64,000 nucleotides of DNA, taken from assembly GCF_018130145.1 (NCBI RefSeq), contig NZ_JAFCMB010000014.1, positions 90,473 to 154,472 on the forward strand, in the 5' to 3' direction. Shown piece after piece: positions 8,237-16,363 of this stretch (its first letter is position 1; every line of letters begins with the position of its first letter). Under the pieces are notes generated by a model. It worked only from the letters and a program-made list of their open reading frames with translations. It was not told the origin of the DNA and made no database searches. The DNA is from Bradyrhizobium sp. AUGA SZCCT0176 (GTDB lineage: Bacteria > Pseudomonadota > Alphaproteobacteria > Rhizobiales > Xanthobacteraceae). The position numbers were made by a program, and so were the translations under genes.

Positions 8237-9124
8237 ATGGCCGCATTCACGCTGGCGCATTTGTCCGATCCGCACCTGCCGCCGCTGCCGGCGGCACGGC
8301 TGCGCGATCTCGCGGGCAAGCGCGCGCTCGGCTATCTCAACTGGACCCGCAACCGCCACAAATACCACCGCCGCGAGGTGCTCGACGCATTGGTCGCCGA
8401 CATGCAGGTCCAGCAGCCTGACCATATCGCGGTCACCGGCGATCTGGTCAATCTCGCGCTGGAAGCCGAGTTCTCGCCGGCGCAGGCCTGGCTTGAAAGC
8501 GTCGGCGCGCCGCAGGAAGTCACGGTGATTCCCGGCAATCACGACGCCTATGTGCGCGCCACCAGGCATCGCTTCGCCGGAACGTTCGGCGACTATCTGC
8601 GCGGCGATGCCGGGCCCAACGGCGCGACGTTTCCGTTCGTGCGCCGGCGCGGCCCGCTGGCGTTGATCGGCGTATCCTCCGCGGTGCCGACGCTGCCGCT
8701 GATGGCCACCGGCAGGCTTGGGCGGACCCAGCTCGATGGACTGGATAGAATCCTGACGCAATTGTCGTCCGAACAGGCATTCCGGGTGTTGCTGGTCCAC
8801 CATCCCCTGCATTCGGATTCCCGCATCAAGCGGCTGACGGATTCGCGGCAGCTCCGCGCGCTCTTGAAGCGCCATGGCGTGGAATTGGTGCTGCACGGGC
8901 ACGACCATATTCATTCGACCATGTGGATCGAAGGCACTGACCGCCAGATTCCCGCGATCGGCGTGCCTTCGGCGTCGGCACTGGCGCACCGGCACTATCC
9001 CGCCGCGGCCTACAATCTGTTTTCGATCGAGCGCGACGGCGACCACTGGCGCTGCGTGCAGACCGTGCGCGGCTTTGGCGATGACAATGTCATCCGGCAG
9101 TTGGCGCAAGTCAGGTTGTCGTAA
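8237..9124 (+). CDS. Calcineurin-like metallophosphoesterase
   Basis: This is a 295-residue binuclear-metal phosphoesterase. All family motifs are visible: D11-x-H13 in LAHLSDPHL, GDLVN at D69, GNHD at N101-H102-D103, VHHPLHSD, and GHDHIHS near residue 220. It lacks a signal peptide and so is probably cytoplasmic. The start is the ATG at 8237, preceded by GACGAGG; the frame is open further upstream but the extra residues are not family-like. It could cleave a cyclic nucleotide or phosphodiester; the exact substrate is not clear. Confidence 0.87.
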   Translation: MAAFTLAHLSDPHLPPLPAARLRDLAGKRALGYLNWTRNRHKYHRREVLDALVADMQVQQPDHIAVTGDLVNLALEAEFSPAQAWLESVGAPQEVTVIPGNHDAYVRATRHRFAGTFGDYLRGDAGPNGATFPFVRRRGPLALIGVSSAVPTLPLMATGRLGRTQLDGLDRILTQLSSEQAFRVLLVHHPLHSDSRIKRLTDSRQLRALLKRHGVELVLHGHDHIHSTMWIEGTDRQIPAIGVPSASALAHRHYPAAAYNLFSIERDGDHWRCVQTVRGFGDDNVIRQLAQVRLS

Positions 9125-9139
9125 CCGGTTCAAGCAGGG

Positions 9140-9856
9140 TTAGTCCCCACCGCCACCGCCGCAACCGCCGCCGCCGCCATCTCCGCCACCACCCCCATCG
9201 CTAGCCCCGCCATCGCCGCCATGGCTGGCGTCGCCATCGCCGAAGCCAGACGACGAGCCATCGACCGACGAGTCCGCGAAATCACCACCGCAGTATGCGG
9301 TGCCGCTGCCGTTCTTGCGCAACTCCTCGCAGTCGGGATGATAGACAAAGCCGTTGGGGATCTTGAACTTGCTGTCGAGCGCAAATAACAGCGGCAGCCG
9401 GCTCGGCCTGACAGGATCGATACTCTCGTACTTGCAGCAGTACCACCAGACCCGCCGCAGGCCCTCGTTGCTCTTGCTATGCTCGCTCAGCACCACCGCC
9501 GGGGTGTGATGCAGGAAACCGCCGAACGCGCGGCGGCAAAACGCATCATACTCGCGCGTGTAGAGGATAAACTCGTGCCACAGATCGTCCGCGACTTGCG
9601 AGGGCATCGAGACGTAGCGCTTGCCGCTCATGAGATAGGCGAGGAAAAACTGCCGCAGGCCCCGCGAGACCAACGCGCTGTCCTTGCGCTGGAAGCCCGG
9701 GTAATGCTGCTCCAGCCGCTGCAGCAGCCCGCGCGGCCAGCGGAAGGTGCGGATATATTCGGCACGCCTCAGCGTCAGCCATTTGCCGTACAGGCTCGCG
9801 GCGATGACCAGGACGATCACCGCCACGATGGCGTTGCCGATGATGATGGCTGGCAC
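9140..9856 (-). CDS. Membrane-anchored protein with GRDP-like motif and cysteine-containing glycine tail
   Basis: This 238-residue protein of unknown function starts with one transmembrane segment (VPAIIIGNAIVAVIVLVIAA, residues 1-22). The middle region has the motif DDLWHEFILYTREYDAFCRR followed by FLHHTP, which resembles the glycine-rich-domain protein family (WH...Y..FC...HH.P). The C-terminus, after a Cys pair region (WWYCCKYES) and YHPDCEEL, is a roughly 33-residue tail of almost pure Gly, Asp and Ser with one Cys. The GTG at 9856 has GAAGGGGA upstream and opens into the membrane segment. It follows a second membrane protein by 22 nt. The conserved His/Cys residues suggest metal or redox chemistry, which is inference. 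Confidence 0.7.
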   Translation of the reverse strand: MPAIIIGNAIVAVIVLVIAASLYGKWLTLRRAEYIRTFRWPRGLLQRLEQHYPGFQRKDSALVSRGLRQFFLAYLMSGKRYVSMPSQVADDLWHEFILYTREYDAFCRRAFGGFLHHTPAVVLSEHSKSNEGLRRVWWYCCKYESIDPVRPSRLPLLFALDSKFKIPNGFVYHPDCEELRKNGSGTAYCGGDFADSSVDGSSSGFGDGDASHGGDGGASDGGGGGDGGGGGCGGGGGD

Positions 9857-9878
9857 GAGGTCCCCTTCAGGCTCCGCG

Positions 9879-10430
9879 CTAGAGGTTTCGCAGGCTCGCG
9901 AACAGCGCGACGCCGAACAGGGCGGCGGCGCCGAGCAGGAAGCCGAACACGAACATCCCGAGGCCGCCACGGCGCTTCGGCGGCTCTTCGGCTGATGGCT
10001 CGACCATCGGGGTCGCCACCATCGCATGCTCGCGCTCGATCATGCGGCGCGCGACATAGTCGGTGACGGCATCGACGATGACGGGCACGTCGTGGGATTC
10101 GGCGAGCACGATGCGGCCGAAGCGGGTGTCCTGCACGAAGCGGTAGATGCGCTTGTCGCGTCCCATCAGGATATGCGCGACCACGTCGATCCACAGCCGC
10201 GGGGTCTCGCCCTGGCTGACGCCGCGGTCGAACAGATCGACCTTTTCGGGGACCTGCGCGAACAAGGGATCGAGCGCCTCGTTCATGATCTCGAGCCGCG
10301 CGACTTCGGCATCGCGCAGTTCGACGACGACGCCGGTGCGGTCGGCGGCCTCGATCCGCGCCTTGCGCAGCGCGTCGCGCAGCCGCGTCGGTTGCGGTTC
10401 GGTGATGGCGGTACTCTGAACGTCTGACAT
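9879..10430 (-). CDS. Conserved hypothetical protein with C-terminal membrane anchor
   Basis: This 183-residue protein is not recognised as a named family. The N-terminal 140 residues are soluble and charged (RLRDALRKARIEAADRTGVV, then EKVDLFDRGVSQGETPRLWI and MGRDKRIYRFVQDTRFG). A basic linker PPKRRGG precedes one transmembrane helix (about 155-177), so it is probably a tail-anchored inner membrane protein facing the cytoplasm. It lies 22 nt upstream of the GRDP-like gene on the same strand, so the two are probably made and act together. Confidence 0.7.
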   Translation of the reverse strand: MSDVQSTAITEPQPTRLRDALRKARIEAADRTGVVVELRDAEVARLEIMNEALDPLFAQVPEKVDLFDRGVSQGETPRLWIDVVAHILMGRDKRIYRFVQDTRFGRIVLAESHDVPVIVDAVTDYVARRMIEREHAMVATPMVEPSAEEPPKRRGGLGMFVFGFLLGAAALFGVALFASLRNL

Positions 10431-10552
10431 CTTGCGGCCCGCCTTTGTCCTGAAGGGTTGGCGGGGGTTAACCTAGCAGTAACCATGTTTTGCGCAAAGC
10501 TCGTTTGTTCCCAATGACTTAGGTTTTGGTTGAAAAGCCTTGTTTCGGTTGA

Positions 10553-10593
10553 AAACGGCCGACGGCCCCACCCGGAGATCCGGATGGGGCCGT
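10553..10593 (-). terminator. Rho-independent terminator after DUF4170 gene
   Basis: A 9-bp perfect stem (ACGGCCCCA/TGGGGCCGT, 10562-10593) with an inner CCGGA/TCCGG pairing is followed on the minus strand by CGGCCGTTTTC. It lies about 50 nt after the DUF4170 stop codon and fits the end of the isocitrate lyase-DUF4170 transcript. Confidence 0.65.
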
Positions 10594-10644
10594 CCCACCT
10601 ACGTTTTCCTTGGACGTTTCTTCTAGTTTATCGGCAGCAGCCGC

Positions 10645-10851
10645 TCAGGCCGAGACGCGGGAGGGCTCTTCGACGATCGAAAAGCGCACGCCGGCCTTGT
10701 GACGGTTCTCTTCCGAGACCGCGCGCCAGGCATCCTCTGCCTCTTTGCGGGTCTTGAAAGGTCCCTGTACCTGGGCCGAGCCTTCCACGAGCTTGTGGAA
10801 GTTCATCGAGCCGAACTCGCCGCCAATCACCCAGAAATTGCTCTTCGTCAT
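10645..10851 (-). CDS. DUF4170 domain-containing small protein
   Basis: This 68-residue protein is a full DUF4170 domain (MTKSNFWVIGGEFGSMNFHK, then GPFKTRKEAEDAWRAVSEEN). The function of the family is unknown; the arrangement of a strand-rich N-terminus and an amphipathic helix suggests a small alpha/beta fold. The ATG at 10851 has AGGAGA upstream. It starts only 23 nt after the isocitrate lyase stop, on the same strand, and is followed by a terminator, so it is probably the last gene of the isocitrate lyase transcript. Confidence 0.85.
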   Translation of the reverse strand: MTKSNFWVIGGEFGSMNFHKLVEGSAQVQGPFKTRKEAEDAWRAVSEENRHKAGVRFSIVEEPSRVSA

Positions 10852-10874
10852 GACTAGTCTCCTGCTTGTTACCG

Positions 10875-12512
10875 TTAGCCGAACTGGTTCATCGTGTTGT
10901 GGGCGCCGCCCGCCTTCAGAGCGGCTTCCCCGGCGAAATATTCCTTGTGCTCGTCACCAATATCGGAGCCGGCCATGTTCTGATGCTTGGCGCAGGCGAT
11001 ACCCTGACGGATCTCCTGGCGCTGAACATTCTTCACATAGCCCAGCATGCCCTGCTCGCCGAAATACTCCCTCGCGAGATTGTCAGTCGACAGAGCTGCC
11101 GTGTGATAGGTCGGCAACGTGATCAGATGATGGAAGATGCCGGCGCGCTTGGCTGAATCGGCCTGGAAGGTGCGGATGCGCTCGTCGGCTTCAATGCCCA
11201 GCGGCGTATCGTCGTATTCCGGCTTCATCAGATCGGCGCGGTTGTACTTGCTGACATCCTTGCCGGCTTCCTTCATCGCGTCGTAGACCTGCCAACGGAA
11301 GTTGAGCGTCCAGTTGAACGACGGCGAGTTGTTGTAGGCCAGCTTCGCGTTCGGAACGACCTCGCGAATGCGGTCGACCATCTTGGCGATCTGCTCGATA
11401 TGCGGCTTCTCGGTCTCGATCCACAACAGGTCGGCGCCGTTCTGCAGCGAGGTGATGCTGTCGAGCACGCAGCGATCTTCGCCCGTGCCGGCACGGAACT
11501 GATAGAGGTTGCTGGCAAGCCGCTTCGGACGCATCATCTTGCCGTTGCGGTTGATGATGACATCGCCGTTCCGGGCATTGTCGGCCGTGATTTCCTCGCA
11601 ATCCAGGAAGCTGTTGTACTGATCGCCGATGTCGCCGGGCTTGTGGCTGACAGCGATCTGCTGCGTGAGACCGGCACCCAGCGAGTCGGTGCGGGTCACG
11701 ACGACGCCGTCTTCGACGCCGAGTTCAAGGAAGGCATGGCGGCAGGCACGAATCTTCGCCAGGAACACCTCGTGCGGCACAGTCACCTTGCCGTCCTGGT
11801 GGCCGCACTGCTTTTCGTCCGAGACCTGATTTTCGATCTGCAGCGCGCACGCACCTGCCTCAATCATCTTCTTTGCGAGCAGGTAGGTCGCCTCCGCATT
11901 GCCGAAACCGGCGTCGATGTCAGCGATAACAGGCACGACATGGGTCTGGAAGTTGTCGACCTTTTCGATCAGTTCCTTTTCCTTCGCCTTGTCGCCTGCC
12001 TTGCGGGCGGCGTCGATGGCGCGGAAGATATCATTGAGCTCACGGGAGTCCGCCTGACGAAGGAAGGTGTAGAGCTCTTCGATCAACGCGGGCACCGAAG
12101 TCTTTTCGTGCATCGACTGGTCGGGAAGCGGTCCGAACTCGGAGCGCAGCGCGGCGATCATCCAGCCGGAGAGATAGAGATAGCGGCGATCGGTCCTGCC
12201 GCCGAAATGCTTCTTCACCGAGATCAGCTTCTGCTGCGCGATGAAGCCATGCCAGCAACCCAGCGACTGGGTGTACTTGGTCGGATCGGCGTCATAGGCA
12301 GCCATATCGCTGCGCATCAGCGCCGCGGTGTACCGGGCGATGTCCAGGCCGGTCCTGAAGCGGTTCTGCAGACGCATGCGCGCCACGGCTTCGGCGGTGA
12401 CACCGTTCCAGGTCGGCTGGGTCTCGAGCAGCGCCTTGGCAGCGCCAAGCTCGCTCGCGTAGGAAGCGGGTCCCTTGATCGCCTGGTCGATGCCACGTGG
12501 CTGATAGTTCAT
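10875..12512 (-). CDS. aceA: Isocitrate lyase (large form)
   Basis: It cleaves isocitrate to glyoxylate and succinate, the first step of the glyoxylate bypass needed for growth on acetate and fatty acids. At 545 residues it is the longer form found in alphaproteobacteria. The signature is KQCGHQDGK with the catalytic cysteine at C236; other family features are ADIDAGFGN and LAYNNSPSFNW. The ATG at 12512 has AAAGGA upstream. Its promoter region faces that of the ScfR/RamB-type regulator gene. A TTGCAAAA sequence at 12589-12596 resembles half of the published RamB motif, but this is only suggestive. It supplies the bypass for acetyl-CoA made by the beta-oxidation operon at 57-63 kb. Confidence 0.95.
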   Translation of the reverse strand: MNYQPRGIDQAIKGPASYASELGAAKALLETQPTWNGVTAEAVARMRLQNRFRTGLDIARYTAALMRSDMAAYDADPTKYTQSLGCWHGFIAQQKLISVKKHFGGRTDRRYLYLSGWMIAALRSEFGPLPDQSMHEKTSVPALIEELYTFLRQADSRELNDIFRAIDAARKAGDKAKEKELIEKVDNFQTHVVPVIADIDAGFGNAEATYLLAKKMIEAGACALQIENQVSDEKQCGHQDGKVTVPHEVFLAKIRACRHAFLELGVEDGVVVTRTDSLGAGLTQQIAVSHKPGDIGDQYNSFLDCEEITADNARNGDVIINRNGKMMRPKRLASNLYQFRAGTGEDRCVLDSITSLQNGADLLWIETEKPHIEQIAKMVDRIREVVPNAKLAYNNSPSFNWTLNFRWQVYDAMKEAGKDVSKYNRADLMKPEYDDTPLGIEADERIRTFQADSAKRAGIFHHLITLPTYHTAALSTDNLAREYFGEQGMLGYVKNVQRQEIRQGIACAKHQNMAGSDIGDEHKEYFAGEAALKAGGAHNTMNQFG

Positions 12513-12691
12513 TTGCTTAATCCTTTCGGTGACGACTAATTTGCGGCATTCATCACTCTTTGCCGTAATCGACATTCATGACAGTGCATTGCAAAACGTA
12601 CCGAAAGCTAAACGCCAAAATCCCGATTTCGTATAGATAGCTTGATTTTGAATGGTGATGTCATGTAACATCTATACTTGTCACAGATGTC

Positions 12692-12714
12692 ATTTTGTCA
12701 ATTTTGTCACAAAA
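12692..12714. promoter_or_regulatory. Candidate autoregulatory operator of the ScfR/RamB-type gene
   Basis: ATTTTGTCA occurs twice in tandem (12692-12700 and 12701-12709), and the second copy forms the odd-length palindrome TTTTGTCACAAAA (12702-12714). It lies 19 nt upstream of the regulator start, in the intergenic region shared with isocitrate lyase. Binding by the regulator is inferred from position and symmetry. Confidence 0.5.
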
Positions 12715-12732
12715 TCCGTCAGAAAGGCTGAC

Positions 12733-14178
12733 ATGGCGAGCGAGTCCGGAAAGAAGCTGTTTGTCGGTCCGCGGTTTCGCCGGATCCGCCAGCAGCTCGG
12801 CCTTTCGCAGACCCAGATGGCCGAGGGCCTGGAGATTTCTCCGAGCTATATCAACCTGATAGAGCGCAACCAGCGCCCGGTGACCGCGCAGCTGCTGCTC
12901 CGGCTGGCGGAGACCTATGACCTTGATTTGCGCGATCTCGCGACCGCCGACGAGGATCGTTTTTTCGCCGAACTGAACGAGATATTTTCCGATCCGCTGT
13001 TCCGGCAAATCGACCTGCCAAAACAGGAACTGCGCGATCTCGCTGAATTGTGCCCCGGTGTGACTCATTCGCTGCAACGGCTGTACGCCGCCTATACCGA
13101 GGCCCGCCGCGGCGAAACGCTGGTGGCGGCGCAAATGGCCGACCGGGACGAGGGAACCCGGTTCGAGGCCAATCCGATCGAACGGGTGCGCGACCTGATC
13201 GAGGCCAACCGCAATTACTTCCCCGAACTCGAACAGGCCGCGGAAAGCCTGCGCGACGAACTGGGCGTGCCGTCCGAGGAATTGTTTGCGGCCCTCGCCG
13301 CGCGATTGCGCGAAAAGCATTCGATCGTCACCCGCATCATGCCTGTCGACGTGATGCGCGAGACGCTGCGACGGTTCGACCGCCATCGCCGGCAGCTGCT
13401 GGTCTCCGAACTGGTCGACGGCCCCGGCCGCGCCTTCCAGCTCGCGCTGCAGATCGGGCTTGCCGAATGCAGCGCCAGCATCGATACCATCGTCAACCGC
13501 GCCGGCCCGCTCGACGACACGCCGCGAAGGCTCTACCGGATTACGCTGGCGAATTATTTCGCCGCCGCCACCATGATGCCCTATCAGGCGTTTCATTCCG
13601 CGGCCGAGGCGCTGAACTACGACGTTCACGTGCTGGCGCAGCGCTTCAATGCCGGTTTCGAGCAGGTCTGCCATCGCCTGACCACGCTGCAGCGGCCGAA
13701 CGCGCGCGGCGTGCCGTTCTTCCTGCTGCGCGTCGACAATGCCGGCAATGTTTCCAAGCGGTTTTCCTCCGGCACGTTTCCGTTCTCGAAATTCGGCGGC
13801 ACCTGCCCGCTGTGGAACGTGCACTCGACCTTCGACACGCCGGACCGGCTGCTCAAGCAGGTCATCGAATTGCCAGATGGCACCCGTTACTTCTCGATCG
13901 CGCAGATGGTGCGCCGGCCGGTGGCGCCGCACCCGCAGCCGCAGCCGCGCTTTGCGATCGGTTTGGGGTGCGAAATCCGCCATGCCGCAAAACTGGTTTA
14001 TGCCGCCGGCATGGACCTGGAGAAAACCGAGGGTACGCCGATCGGGGTCAATTGCCGGCTCTGCGAGCGCGAAAACTGCAGCCAGCGCGCCGAGCCGCCG
14101 ATCACGCGCACCCTGATCCTGGATGAGAACACGCGGCGCGTGTCGTCGTTTGCGTTCAGCAATGCGAGAGAGTTGTGA
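12733..14178 (+). CDS. ScfR/RamB-type XRE family regulator of short-chain fatty acid metabolism
   Basis: This 481-residue regulator has an N-terminal XRE helix-turn-helix (residues 10-65, RFRRIRQQLGLSQTQMAEGL then SPSYINLIERNQRPV). A central region is related to the ImmA/IrrE peptidase-like fold, and the C-terminal DUF2083-type domain has a conserved cysteine cluster (GVNCRLCERENCSQR). Proteins of this architecture, such as RamB, control isocitrate lyase and acetate or propionate genes. The ATG at 12733 has AGAAAGG upstream. It is divergent from isocitrate lyase, which is the most likely target. The family can bind acyl-CoA; that is known for homologues, not seen here. Confidence 0.87.
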   Translation: MASESGKKLFVGPRFRRIRQQLGLSQTQMAEGLEISPSYINLIERNQRPVTAQLLLRLAETYDLDLRDLATADEDRFFAELNEIFSDPLFRQIDLPKQELRDLAELCPGVTHSLQRLYAAYTEARRGETLVAAQMADRDEGTRFEANPIERVRDLIEANRNYFPELEQAAESLRDELGVPSEELFAALAARLREKHSIVTRIMPVDVMRETLRRFDRHRRQLLVSELVDGPGRAFQLALQIGLAECSASIDTIVNRAGPLDDTPRRLYRITLANYFAAATMMPYQAFHSAAEALNYDVHVLAQRFNAGFEQVCHRLTTLQRPNARGVPFFLLRVDNAGNVSKRFSSGTFPFSKFGGTCPLWNVHSTFDTPDRLLKQVIELPDGTRYFSIAQMVRRPVAPHPQPQPRFAIGLGCEIRHAAKLVYAAGMDLEKTEGTPIGVNCRLCERENCSQRAEPPITRTLILDENTRRVSSFAFSNAREL

Positions 14179-14210
14179 GTGTTTGAGATTTCTGACTGCA
14201 CGAGATTTTG

Positions 14211-14320
14211 GGGCTGTCATTCCGGGGCGATGCGAAGCATCGAACTACGATGTGCTATTGCACATCGGAGAATCTCGAGATTCCGGGTCTGGTCCTGCGG
14301 ACCATCCCGGAATGACGGCC
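14211..14320. repeat. Composite palindromic repeat with four internal hairpins
   Basis: Outer arms GTCATTCCGGG and CCCGGAATGAC enclose a series of small palindromes: GATGCGAAGCATC, GATGTGCTATTGCACATC (14249-14266), GAATCTCGAGATTC and GGTCCTGCGGACC. This is an intergenic repeat of the kind common in Bradyrhizobiaceae. It fills most of the gap between the regulator gene and bacA. Confidence 0.8.
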
Positions 14321-14360
14321 TCCCCAGAGCCACAAATCCTCTGACCTGAGAGACAACCGA

Positions 14361-15578
14361 ATGTTCGTTTCATTCTTCCCCCGCCCGAAAATCTTCTTCA
14401 TCTCGGCGATCGTCTGGGCCGCGCTGGCGATGACGCTCTGGTACAGTTACGCCAACGAACTGTACGGGTCGTCAGCGCCTGTTGTCGGCGTCTCGACCTT
14501 CTGGTCAGTGCGTTCGCTGTGGTTCGATCTGTATTTCTGGGCGTTCGTCGGCATCTTCACAGCCTTCTGGATGTGGTTTTCGCCGCATCCCTGGGCGCTG
14601 TGGTCGATCCCGGGCTCGGCGCTGATCCTGTTCGCCACCTATTTCCAGGTCCAGGTCAGCGTCGCCATCAACACGTGGTACGGGCCGTTCTACGATCTGC
14701 TCCAGGCCGCGCTTTCGAAATCGAAGCCGGTCACTGTCGAACAGATCTACGGAGAATTTTCGACTTTTGCCGGCATCGCGCTGGTCGCCGTTACCGTCGG
14801 CGTACTGACGCGTTTCTTCGTTAGCCATTACATCTTCCGCTGGCGCACCGCGATGAACGATTTTTACATCGCCCACTGGCCGCGCCTGCGCACCATCGAA
14901 GGCGCCTCGCAACGCGTCCAGGAAGACACCATGCGGTTTGCGACCATCACCGAAGGCCTCGGCGTCAATTTCATCAGCGCGATCCTGACGCTGATCGCCT
15001 TCCTGCCGGTGCTGCTCAGGCTTTCCAGCATTATCACCGAGCTGCCTATCGTCGGTGCGATCCCCTATCCGCTGGTGATCGCCGCGATCGTGTGGTCGAT
15101 CTTCGGAACCGGTTTGCTGGCGCTGATCGGCATCAAGCTGCCCGGCATCGAGTTCTTCAACCAGCGGGTTGAAGCCGCCTACCGCAAGGAGCTCGTGCTC
15201 GGCGAAGACGATCCGGCGCGCGCCGATCCGATGACGCTGAATGAGCTCTTCGTGCACATTCGCAAAAACTATTTCTGGTTCTATTTGAACTACCTGTACT
15301 TCAACGTCGGCCGCATCGTCTATTTGCAGACAGACGTCATCTTTCCCTACATCCTGCTGGCGCCGACGATCGTCGCCGGCAAGCTCACGCTGGGTCCGCT
15401 GCAGCAGATCCTGAATGCGTTCACTCAGGTGAGAAACTCGTTCCAGATACTGATCAACTCCTGGACCACGATCGTCGACCTGCTCTCGGTCTACAAGCGC
15501 CTGCGCGGCTTCGAAGCCATGATCGCCGGCGCCCCGCTGCCCGACATCGAGCACGTGAAGGAGCCCGCGGGGATTTGA
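14361..15578 (+). CDS. bacA: SbmA/BacA family peptide transporter
   Basis: This 405-residue inner-membrane protein matches the length and hydrophobic pattern of SbmA/BacA. These proteins import peptides such as microcins, bleomycin and nodule-specific cysteine-rich peptides, and in rhizobia matter for bacteroid survival and very-long-chain fatty acid lipid A. Family features are SVAINTWYGPFYDLLQ, the FRWRTAMNDFYIAHWPRLR region, the RVQEDTMRF motif (about 190-198) and the C-terminal QILINSWTTIVDLLSVYKRL. The ATG at 14361 begins MFVSFFPRPKIF as in homologues. There is no fused ATPase domain, so it is the SbmA rather than the BclA type. It stands alone. Confidence 0.92.
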   Translation: MFVSFFPRPKIFFISAIVWAALAMTLWYSYANELYGSSAPVVGVSTFWSVRSLWFDLYFWAFVGIFTAFWMWFSPHPWALWSIPGSALILFATYFQVQVSVAINTWYGPFYDLLQAALSKSKPVTVEQIYGEFSTFAGIALVAVTVGVLTRFFVSHYIFRWRTAMNDFYIAHWPRLRTIEGASQRVQEDTMRFATITEGLGVNFISAILTLIAFLPVLLRLSSIITELPIVGAIPYPLVIAAIVWSIFGTGLLALIGIKLPGIEFFNQRVEAAYRKELVLGEDDPARADPMTLNELFVHIRKNYFWFYLNYLYFNVGRIVYLQTDVIFPYILLAPTIVAGKLTLGPLQQILNAFTQVRNSFQILINSWTTIVDLLSVYKRLRGFEAMIAGAPLPDIEHVKEPAGI

Positions 15579-15601
15579 GGGAGTTGCCGTCAATATCGCA
15601 A

Positions 15602-15726
15602 TCGTCGTCCCGGCCTTGAGCCGGGACCCATACGCCGCGGCAGTCATTGTTGAAGAAGGTCTCTAACGCCAGAGCTTTCACCGATGGGCCGCGGCGTATG
15701 GGTCCCGGGTCAAGCCCGGGACGACG
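15602..15726. repeat. Palindromic repeat (GTCCCGG...CCGGGAC family), copy 1
   Basis: Arms CGTCGTCCCGGCCTTGAG and its near complement at 15710-15726, with a second arm pair ACCCATACGCCGCGG/CCGCGGCGTATGGGT inside, enclose a core of about 45 nt. A second copy lies at 63507-63655 with its core in the opposite orientation. Both copies sit directly before the 308-nt repeat. Confidence 0.85.
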
Positions 15727-15772
15727 GCGGTGTTTGTTGTTGCACCATCATTCACATTCAAACGCAGCTCCA

Positions 15773-16080
15773 CGTTCTCGCGGCGCATTGCGCCCGAGCG
15801 TTGCTGGAAACTTCTCGCCCTCATGAAATCAGAGGGCGCAGGGAATGCCGGATGCGCGCTGCACCCGCGGTCTCGTGTGCGAATTGTGCTAAGTAGGCTG
15901 CACACGAGCATACAGGGCAGCGGAGAGCATCCGACATTCCCTGCGCAATGGCTTTACGACTTATGACGCGCTCTCCCCGGTGAGACGGCCTCTATTGCCA
16001 CCGTCGCCCCTCGGAAGCGTTAGCTCCCGAAAGGCTTGACGCCGTTACGGGCGCCAGGACCACACGCTTTCACCGTACGC
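15773..16080 (+). repeat. 308-nt dispersed repeat, copy A, containing a 111-nt hairpin
   Basis: This stretch aligns without gaps to 63693-64000 (constant offset 47920), with most differences near the start and in the hairpin loop. Within it, 15836-15855 and 15927-15946 form a 20-nt stem with a single mismatch. Inside that, CGCTGC/GCAGCG-type and CTCGTGTGC/GCACACGAG stems continue the hairpin. Short open frames through it give the same peptide in both copies but have no ribosome-binding site; I do not call a gene. The region 15579-16504 contains only repeats and no gene. Confidence 0.85.
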
Positions 16081-16363
16081 ATCAGCCGCGACCGTCAATC
16101 GCAACCTCAGCGTCCACCGCAACCCGCCCCTCGTCGTGACGACGGCCGACGCCCCTCTGAGTGGGACGGGATGGCTATTGATGTGCAGGTGATTTGGGGT
16201 CGAAGGAAAGCGAAATATTTTCGATTTTCGGAAATTTTCGACTTGACGCGATTTCTGACAATCGGAATTGATTTGCCCGTCGGGTCGTTTTGTCGCAGTC
16301 AGCCGCGTCTTCCTGCGCCTGACTCATAAAGAGATCAATGAAATAGCGCCTTGTACCGAACAC

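Noticed and set aside
12661..14220. Minus-strand open frame of about 519 codons
   Set aside because: It is antisense to the ScfR/RamB-type regulator, which has intact helix-turn-helix and cysteine motifs.
15730..15966. Peptide frame containing GAGNAGCALHPRSRVR, also seen at 63662-63886
   Set aside because: It is encoded by the 308-nt repeat in both copies and has no ribosome-binding site; the similarity is due to the DNA repeat, and the different loop breaks the middle of the peptide.
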